Below, one piece after another: positions 58,101 to 64,000 of a stretch of DNA of 64,000 bases. The position numbers and the translations under genes are program-made. The notes below the pieces were generated by a model. That model worked only from the letters and a program-made list of their open reading frames with translations, was not told where the DNA came from and made no database searches. Within the stretch, counting starts at the first letter, position 1. Each line of letters begins with the position of its first letter. The DNA comes from Petralouisia muris (GTDB lineage Bacteria > Bacillota > Clostridia > Lachnospirales > Lachnospiraceae): positions 1 through 64,000 of the forward strand of contig NZ_SRYA01000026.1 in the NCBI RefSeq assembly GCF_004793545.1. The letters run 5' to 3'.

Positions 58101-60257
58101 ATGCATAAATTTCACAAAAGAAAAGCGGTAAACTTTCTATGGCTGCTATTGGCAGCGGTAAGTCTCTTTTGCGGATGCGCTTCACAGCAGCTGGAGCTGA
58201 CGGTTGATCCTGGGAAGGAAGAAGCAGAAGAATCCATGAATTTGCCTGAGGATTCCGGGGAGGATATAAAGGTTCTTCCAATGTGCAGCGAGGATGGAGT
58301 GAATTATTCCTTCCGCACCCGTGAAAAGACTTTTCAGGTATATGGAGAAAATGGACAATGGCAGGATATTATGCCCATTGGCGTGAATATCGGGGCAGGT
58401 AAGCCGGGCGCTTTTCCAGGGGAATTTGCAATTACCGAGGATGATTATCTCAGATGGTTCCGCCAAATCAGCGAAATGCATGCAGATACCATCCGTGTTT
58501 ATACGATCTTAATGCCGGAGTTCTATCAGGCACTTGCCAAATACAATCAACGGGCAGCGTCGCCTCTATATTTTATACAGGGCGTTTATAATAATGAAGA
58601 AGACATCAGCAGCCTTCAAGACGCTTACGCCGAAGAAAGCAAGATTGCAGAAGACTGGACTGCAATGTGCCAAACCATTGTTGATGTGGTACATGGAAAT
58701 GCAGTGATTGAGCCAGAGGCAGGCAATGCCGGCGGCACTTACACGGCAGACGTGTCCCAATATTTATGCGGTTGGATTCTGGGAATTGAATGGCAGCCGG
58801 AATTTGTTATGGGCACAAACGACAGGAATCCAAATCAGACAGCTTTTGAGGGAGCGTATCTGTATACCGAACATGCATCTCCTTTTGAGGTATTTCTTGC
58901 CTCCGGACTGGATGCATGTATTTCTTATGAAATGGAACATTATCAGATGCAGCATCCCACAGCATTTGCCAACTGGGTGACTACCGATCCTCTTTCCCAT
59001 CCTGGAGAACCTAATCCCGAGACGGAGGATGCGGTATCCGTAGATGCAGAGCATATCAAGGCCAGGCCGGAATTTAAGGCGGGGCTGTTTGCATCCTATC
59101 ATGTCTATCCCTACTATCCGGAAATGATGCGGTATGCGCCGGAACTTTTGGCAGATGATCCGCCCAATTCCTACCGGCATTATCTGGGTGATTTGAATGG
59201 TTATCATACCATGCCGGTGGTGATTTCGGAGTTTGGCGTGCCTGCTTCCAGAGGGATTACCCACCTTGCAAAGGAACCGGGATTTAACCAGGGCGGACTG
59301 ACGGAGGAGGAACAGGGCAACGCCATTGTTTCCATGCTTCAGGATATTATTGATACCGAGTGCGCAGGGGCTTTTGTATTTATCTGGCAGGATGAATGGT
59401 TTAAAAGAACCTGGAATACCATGGATTTTACAGATTCTGATGTGAGGCCCTATTGGTGCGACGTTCAGACCAGCGAGCAGTTTTTTGGGCTGCTGTCCTT
59501 TGATCCCGGTGAGACGGCAGCCTGTACGGTGGATGGAAATGACGGTGAATGGGAAGGGGAGGAACCTGTACTGAACAGCGGGGACACAGAACTTTTCGTA
59601 AGAAGTGATGAGGCATATGTGTATCTGCTGATTCGGGGAAACAATGATAATTTAGAAATTGCCATAGATACCATAGAAAATCAGGGAAATGAAGAATACG
59701 GCGGCGCCGATTTCTGCCTGAAGCTGAAGGGGGAAGACGAGACCAAACTGCTGGTGCATCCATATTATGATGTCAATTACTGGCTGTATACCGCCGGACT
59801 GTACGCCTCCAATGAAGTGCTGAAAGTGCAGGAAGGGTATGCGGATGCTGAGAACAATACCTTTGCTCCCATTTATCTGATGTTAAACCGTCCGGTACTC
59901 TTGACAGACGGCACATTGGTGGAAACGGAACAGACAGAAACGGGAAAGCTGCGCCATGGGAATGCCGATCCTCTGTCATCGGACTATAATTCCCGGGCAG
60001 ATTTCTGTAAAAAAGGCAGTGTGACAGAAGTTCGGCTGCCCTGGCTATTGCTGAATATTGCCAAACCCAATGTCAAGATGCGTATTGCCGATTTATATGC
60101 CAATAATGAGATTACTTATGAATCCATCAATGATATTAAATTTGAAATAGACGGAGTACAGGGTGCTTATGCCTGGGATGGGTGGATTCAGCCGGCCTAT
60201 CGGGAGCGGCTGAAACAGTCTTATTATATTTTGCAGGATTATTTATCGAAACAATAG
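58101..60257 (+). CDS. Glycoside-hydrolase-like lipoprotein with CBM9-like domain
   Basis: A protein of about 718 residues. Residues 1-30 form a lipoprotein-type signal (LLLAAVSLFCGC). A TIM-barrel-like domain spans about 65-455, with YGENGQWQDIMPIGVNIGAG at the N-side, YLCGWILGIEWQPEF in the middle and VVISEFGVPASRG (candidate catalytic Glu near 378), then FVFIWQDEWFKRTW. The C-terminal part (about 475-600) starts CTVDGNDGEWEG and contains DEAYVYLLIRG, resembling the IDGNxxDW domains of the candidate XrtG cargo. Start 58101 is preferred for its GCGAGG site. It probably trims or builds the surface glycan. Confidence 0.7.
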   Translation: MHKFHKRKAVNFLWLLLAAVSLFCGCASQQLELTVDPGKEEAEESMNLPEDSGEDIKVLPMCSEDGVNYSFRTREKTFQVYGENGQWQDIMPIGVNIGAGKPGAFPGEFAITEDDYLRWFRQISEMHADTIRVYTILMPEFYQALAKYNQRAASPLYFIQGVYNNEEDISSLQDAYAEESKIAEDWTAMCQTIVDVVHGNAVIEPEAGNAGGTYTADVSQYLCGWILGIEWQPEFVMGTNDRNPNQTAFEGAYLYTEHASPFEVFLASGLDACISYEMEHYQMQHPTAFANWVTTDPLSHPGEPNPETEDAVSVDAEHIKARPEFKAGLFASYHVYPYYPEMMRYAPELLADDPPNSYRHYLGDLNGYHTMPVVISEFGVPASRGITHLAKEPGFNQGGLTEEEQGNAIVSMLQDIIDTECAGAFVFIWQDEWFKRTWNTMDFTDSDVRPYWCDVQTSEQFFGLLSFDPGETAACTVDGNDGEWEGEEPVLNSGDTELFVRSDEAYVYLLIRGNNDNLEIAIDTIENQGNEEYGGADFCLKLKGEDETKLLVHPYYDVNYWLYTAGLYASNEVLKVQEGYADAENNTFAPIYLMLNRPVLLTDGTLVETEQTETGKLRHGNADPLSSDYNSRADFCKKGSVTEVRLPWLLLNIAKPNVKMRIADLYANNEITYESINDIKFEIDGVQGAYAWDGWIQPAYRERLKQSYYILQDYLSKQ

Positions 60258-60404
60258 GAATTTATACTAAAATATAGTAAAATACTCTTGCTTATTACCT
60301 GTGAATAATAGTAGAATATAAATAAATACAGCAGGAAACATAACATATATCAGGAAAGGAGCTGTTGTCTGAAAACAGCCTTTGGCCAGAAAGGAGATTA
60401 TGCT

Positions 60405-61370
60405 ATGGGAATGAACAGTGTACCGTCAATGAACAGCATGTCAAGCATGCATATGATTACGGCAGCTTCCACAGAGCCAAAAATCAAAAATATTCAAAAT
60501 GAAATTACAAACGTACAGCAACAGATGCAGAAGTTATCTTCCAAGGAAGAACTTTCTATTCATGAAAAAACAGATGAACGAAAGAAACTTCAGAAAGAAG
60601 TATTCCGTCTCAATACAGAACTGAAACAGCATCAGGAAGAACTGCGCAAGTCACAGAAAAGAAAAATCATGATGGCAAAGCTGCAGGAAGAGCTTAAGAC
60701 GAACGAAAAAGAAGCTGCAGAAGATAAAAACCAAACAAAAGAGACATCCTCAGAGAAAGCAAATGAAAAGAACCTGCCAAATGACAAGCAGCAGCCAAGT
60801 CGTCAAGGAACGATCATACTCCGCAACAGCGATGGCACTGTTATTTTAAAGGACAGAATGAATCAGATTGAGAACCGCGGCACAGATACAGACAAAACAC
60901 AGGATGATGAAGCAAAAGAGGAGAGCATTTCTGATAAAGAGACAAAAGCCGCAGACAGTGACACAGATATTGGCCTGTCTCCCAAAAAAGCACATGCAAT
61001 TGTATCCGCAGATGCTTCCATACAGCAGGCAAATCGCCTGGGAGCTGTCATAGCCAGAACCAAAGACGGCATCGTTATTTTAAAGGGAGAAATGAATCAG
61101 GATGAAATGCGTGATGTAAATACAGAAAGGACACAGGATGCGCTTGAAAAGATGGAAAAAAGGGAGCAAATGGCAACAACATTTCAACTCTCTGTGTTGG
61201 GTGAAGCTAATAAGACAATGAAATCAGCATTAGAGATTAATGATGTGGCCGGAATTAAGAATAAATCACAGGGCAACGCCGAACATAACGCTTTTATTAA
61301 TGCTGTGAGAGCATCCCAGGAAGAAGGGCTGGCAGCACAGCAGAAGTTTTTCCTTTCTTTTAGAGATTGA
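60405..61370 (+). CDS. Coiled-coil protein of unknown function
   Basis: A 321-residue hydrophilic protein without signal peptide or membrane segment. A Met/Ser-rich N-terminus (MGMNSVPSMNSMSSMHM) is followed by a coiled coil at about 25-115 and a Lys/Asp/Glu-rich disordered middle. A duplicated element occurs: TIILRNSDGTVILKDRMNQIE near 135-155 and AVIARTKDGIVILKGEMNQDE near 210-230. AAAGGAG precedes the ATG. No recognised family. It ends 40 bases before a large palindrome and convergent to the regulator gene. Confidence 0.6.
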   Translation: MGMNSVPSMNSMSSMHMITAASTEPKIKNIQNEITNVQQQMQKLSSKEELSIHEKTDERKKLQKEVFRLNTELKQHQEELRKSQKRKIMMAKLQEELKTNEKEAAEDKNQTKETSSEKANEKNLPNDKQQPSRQGTIILRNSDGTVILKDRMNQIENRGTDTDKTQDDEAKEESISDKETKAADSDTDIGLSPKKAHAIVSADASIQQANRLGAVIARTKDGIVILKGEMNQDEMRDVNTERTQDALEKMEKREQMATTFQLSVLGEANKTMKSALEINDVAGIKNKSQGNAEHNAFINAVRASQEEGLAAQQKFFLSFRD

Positions 61371-61410
61371 CAGGCTTTCCTGACATAAACCATATATTTC
61401 TTCATCCAAG

Positions 61411-61503
61411 GGGCTGACGGAAAATGAAATTCAGGCGCAATATAGCATAAATCCTTAAAACCAAAACGCTATATTGCGCCTGAATTTCATTTTCTGACAG
61501 CCC
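61411..61503. repeat. Large palindrome with 36-bp arms
   Basis: Arms at 61411-61446 and 61468-61503 are complementary at 34 of 36 positions around a 21-base loop. It sits between convergent genes and may be a bidirectional terminator, but the length of the arms also suits a small non-autonomous repeat element. Confidence 0.85.
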
Positions 61504-61523
61504 AGCGTTTTGAAGTTCCGTTT

Positions 61524-62243
61524 TCAGAACCCCTTCATCATGCGCGTGGACATCAGGCAAGTTTCTCCGTTGGTAAAATAGATAATTCGATTTTTAGCAT
61601 CTACTTCTTTTATGTTATTTCTATTTACCAGAAAAGACCGATGGCAGCGCACAAAGTTATCGCCTAATGTGCTTGTCAGTTCTTTTATAGAGCTGGAAAA
61701 TTCAATCTGACGATCTTTCGCATGGAGAATCACTTTATGGATATTACTGGAAGTTTCAAAAAAGAAAATATCCTCATAATCTATGCTGATTTTTCGTCCA
61801 CCCACTTGTGTAGTATAGACCTTATGGGTCTTGTTGGTCTGGAGCGTATAGCGTTCCATTGCATTTAACAGACATTCTCTGATTTTCACTTTCGCTTCGG
61901 CAGGGTTGTCTTTTAATACAAAGTCCATGGCCTCCACCCGATACTGAAACGTCATGTAGCTTAGTTCAGAATGTGCGGTTATGAATATAATAAAACCGCG
62001 GGGATCATACAATCTGATTTGTTGCGCCAGTTTCATTCCGTTCATGTCGCTGTTCAAATCGATATCAAGGAAATAAATGCCTGTGTTCTGATTGGTCTTA
62101 ACCTTTTCCAGCAGCACATAAGGGTCTCCTGCATCTAAAACAAGCTGCATATCCAATTCTTCTATCAACACGGTATTTTGAAGGATTTGCACAATCGTCC
62201 GCCGCTGTTCGGTATGGTCTTCGCACACAAAGATGTCCAGCAT
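61524..62243 (-). CDS. LytTR response regulator (AgrA-like)
   Basis: A 239-residue regulator: receiver domain at about 1-125 with FVCEDH at the start, the phospho-Asp in YFLDIDLNSDMNGM (near 59) and FITAHSELSYMTF; LytTR DNA-binding domain at about 140-239 with DIFFFETSSNIHKVILHAKDR, FVRCHRSFLVNRNNI and MSTRMMKGF. The kinase gene ends 6 bases upstream in the same operon. AgrA-type regulators bind direct repeats upstream of peptide-signalling and toxin or bacteriocin genes; its target here is not evident. Confidence 0.92.
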   Translation of the reverse strand: MLDIFVCEDHTEQRRTIVQILQNTVLIEELDMQLVLDAGDPYVLLEKVKTNQNTGIYFLDIDLNSDMNGMKLAQQIRLYDPRGFIIFITAHSELSYMTFQYRVEAMDFVLKDNPAEAKVKIRECLLNAMERYTLQTNKTHKVYTTQVGGRKISIDYEDIFFFETSSNIHKVILHAKDRQIEFSSSIKELTSTLGDNFVRCHRSFLVNRNNIKEVDAKNRIIYFTNGETCLMSTRMMKGF

Positions 62244-62249
62244 ATTATG

Positions 62250-63545
62250 TCACTCCTTTCTGGCAGCAAGTTCCATATGCTGCGTGAAACAACCGGACTG
62301 CATTGTTGTTTCCAGCAGCACATTGTCATAAGAATTGATAATTTTCTGAGCGTTGGAAAGTCCAATTCCCTGATGTCCAATCCTTGTACTAAAGCCTTTC
62401 TGTTTTAACTTATGCAGCGCTATGCCGTTATCCCGAAAGTGATTGCTTATGATGATTGACACGCCAGTCTTATTCTGAAGGATATTTAAGCCTATTTGGG
62501 GCTGTTTTGTCTCCAACGCGGCTTCTATCGCATTGTCTAAAAAGATTCCCAGTATTCTGGCAAGATCTACGGTGTCTATCAGAAAACTGTCTACTCTGTC
62601 GGGAATATCAATTGTGACATCAATCCCTGACTCATGGGCGTAAATCATTTTTGCAGAAAGCAGGCTTTTGATTTCCAGCACGCCGATGTTACTAAGCTGA
62701 TTCAGCTTGTAATCACCCTGATCAATCAGATTCTTTGTTGGGAAAATTTTGTCCTCAAAAAAATTCTTTAATTCGTCCATATCGCGATTTTCAATATAGC
62801 CGGATAAAGAAAGCAAAATGTTAACGTAATCATGCTTAAAGGAACGCAGCCCGTTATACATGACTTCCAAATTGTGTGTGTAGTCCTGCAAATCCTGCAA
62901 AGCTTTCTGTTTTGCCTCTGTCTGCAGCTGTTCCAGCCAGGTACGGCGCATAGCCAGAAGCAAAAAAAGCATAACAAGCAAATACCCTGAAATATGTAAA
63001 GCATTATTATATATCATTTTGCCGACAGAGCCATTTTGTCCCGGAATCAAATTATCAAACAGATAGATGGTTATAAGGAGCAGTAATGCAGCGTCAATCA
63101 GATACCAGGTCTGCGGAAGACGCAGAATTCCTTTGCCCGACAGTAATAATTTCTTAAGAAGCCTGCCGCAAAGCAACGTAATAAAATAAAACAGCAGCAT
63201 GCGAATTAGAGTGACGCCGAAAGAAATATACTGCTGATTTGATAAATGTGGAGAAATCAACATATTCCGAAGATTTGCCAGCAAATTATCTACTACGACG
63301 GTAAGCACAAATCCAATCATCCCCATACAAACATTCTGGGATGCGGTATCTCGGTAAGTAACCAATCCATAAATACACGCTGCCACCAAAATACCGAACA
63401 GACCGTATGGGATGCAAGACAGGAGCGTTACAGGCATTCCGGCAAGCAACAGCAGCATATAAAGCGCCAGAAACGCTTTCAAACTCATGCGCTGAGGCCA
63501 TACATTGCGAATGGCAAGAGAAAGCTGAAAAAACGACAGCAACAT
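62250..63545 (-). CDS. AgrC-like sensor histidine kinase
   Basis: A 431-residue HPK10-type kinase. I start at MLLSFFQLS (ATG at 63545), which has AAAGGAGG 11 bases upstream. About six helices cover residues 1-195, as in peptide-sensing AgrC proteins, followed by a coiled linker. The phospho-acceptor is in LRSFKHDYVNILLSLSGYI (near 255); the N box is GIFLDNAIEAALE; a G box is GHQGIGLSNAQKII. It forms an operon with the regulator downstream. No agrB/agrD pair is visible within the window, so the signal is unknown. Confidence 0.9.
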   Translation of the reverse strand: MLLSFFQLSLAIRNVWPQRMSLKAFLALYMLLLLAGMPVTLLSCIPYGLFGILVAACIYGLVTYRDTASQNVCMGMIGFVLTVVVDNLLANLRNMLISPHLSNQQYISFGVTLIRMLLFYFITLLCGRLLKKLLLSGKGILRLPQTWYLIDAALLLLITIYLFDNLIPGQNGSVGKMIYNNALHISGYLLVMLFLLLAMRRTWLEQLQTEAKQKALQDLQDYTHNLEVMYNGLRSFKHDYVNILLSLSGYIENRDMDELKNFFEDKIFPTKNLIDQGDYKLNQLSNIGVLEIKSLLSAKMIYAHESGIDVTIDIPDRVDSFLIDTVDLARILGIFLDNAIEAALETKQPQIGLNILQNKTGVSIIISNHFRDNGIALHKLKQKGFSTRIGHQGIGLSNAQKIINSYDNVLLETTMQSGCFTQHMELAARKE

Positions 63546-63763
63546 TTCAATATAATCCTCCTTTCGAGGTTTACCTCCCTGATTATACTGTATTTGATTG
63601 TTTGTATCAAGTGCTGCTCTGCGAAAATGCTGAATAACTGCGTAGTCCCCAGGATAAAAACGCACTTTTTAACGAAATGAAGCATTTTATGACTGTTTTA
63701 AAAGAAGAATTGTTTTCTCTGGTATGATAACTATATACTTGTTTTGGAAGGAGATATGAAATT

Positions 63764-63940
63764 ATGAATCACTTTTTAAAAGGAGCTGCCGCAGCAGGAA
63801 TAGTAATAATTGCTTCAATGGCAGTCAACATATTCTGCAACATGCACGGCATTAACTTAGATTCTACAGGGATAAGTATGATTTCACCGATTTGCTCTAT
63901 ATTGCTTTATCACGGATTTATCAGAAATGAAAAAAAATAA
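63764..63940 (+). CDS. Small membrane peptide divergent from AgrC-like kinase
   Basis: A 58-residue protein, MNHFLKGAAAAGIVIIASMA then VNIFCNMHGINLDSTGISMISPICSILL, with two hydrophobic segments and a charged end. AAGGAG lies about 11 bases before the ATG, and a promoter-like TTGTTT-N18-TATACT is upstream. It starts about 220 bases from the kinase start in the opposite direction. Divergence from an Agr-type sensor hints at a secreted signal or immunity peptide, but no double-Gly leader or AgrD pattern is present. Confidence 0.55.
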   Translation: MNHFLKGAAAAGIVIIASMAVNIFCNMHGINLDSTGISMISPICSILLYHGFIRNEKK

Positions 63941-64000
63941 AGATAATCAGAATAGAGTACCGCAATCGCAACACAATTTTTATTTCTTTTAAAGTACTTC

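Overview
The window looks like a chromosome segment of a Gram-positive gut Clostridium, probably Lachnospiraceae. The grounds are the AAGGAGG-type ribosome sites, the DUF951-rpsF-ssb-rpsR cluster, an AgrC/AgrA-type two-component pair and an exosortase-G locus. It is interrupted by one complete, visibly GC-richer temperate siphophage, at about 3013-38232.

Layout. 80-3012: an ABC-2 type transporter operon (small membrane protein, ATPase, permease). 3013-38232: the prophage, with every gene on the + strand. Its early region holds a PAPS-reductase-like protein, a C5 DNA methyltransferase, many small zinc-ribbon or unknown proteins, an HUH-type replication initiator, ParA and ParB, and a VRR-NUC nuclease. 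Then come HNH, terminase, portal, ClpP-like protease, HK97 capsid, connectors, tail tube, tail chaperones, tape measure, Dit/Tal and fibre genes. A complete diversity-generating retroelement (DGR: variable protein, Avd, template repeat, reverse transcriptase) is followed by the lysis genes, a regulatory region, and an IS30-family transposase at the right edge. 38244-49190 is ordinary host DNA: initiator tRNA, cysK, an NlpC/P60 protein, a dipeptidase, a MacB-type exporter, a sirtuin, and rpsF-ssb-rpsR. 49269-60257 is an exosortase-G (XrtG) surface system. 60405-63940 holds a coiled-coil protein, a 36-bp-arm palindrome, an AgrA/AgrC-like pair and a small membrane peptide.

How the phage seems to work. 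The DGR is the clearest accessory system: a 128-bp template repeat and a variable repeat differ at 15 positions, and every one is an adenine in the template. The variable repeat is the C-terminus of a formylglycine-generating-enzyme/C-lectin-fold protein in the receptor-binding position of the tail module. The phage also carries plasmid-like replication and partition genes (HUH Rep, ParA, ParB). No tyrosine or serine integrase is visible. The prophage is bounded by a 15-bp direct repeat, short inverted sequences lie 18 bp inside each copy, and an IS30-type DDE transposase is the last gene. I infer that this transposase may be the integration enzyme.

Least explained items: (i) two almost identical 269/270-nt intergenic elements with many hairpins, one near each end of the prophage, each preceded by a hairpin of different sequence but equivalent position; (ii) an oriented 9-mer, GGCAGCAGG, which I counted 18 times on the phage + strand, once on its - strand and not at all in the flanking host DNA; (iii) the IS30/direct-repeat integration architecture; (iv) the XrtG locus with a neighbouring candidate substrate. 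All calls come from reading the sequence; no database search or folding software was used.
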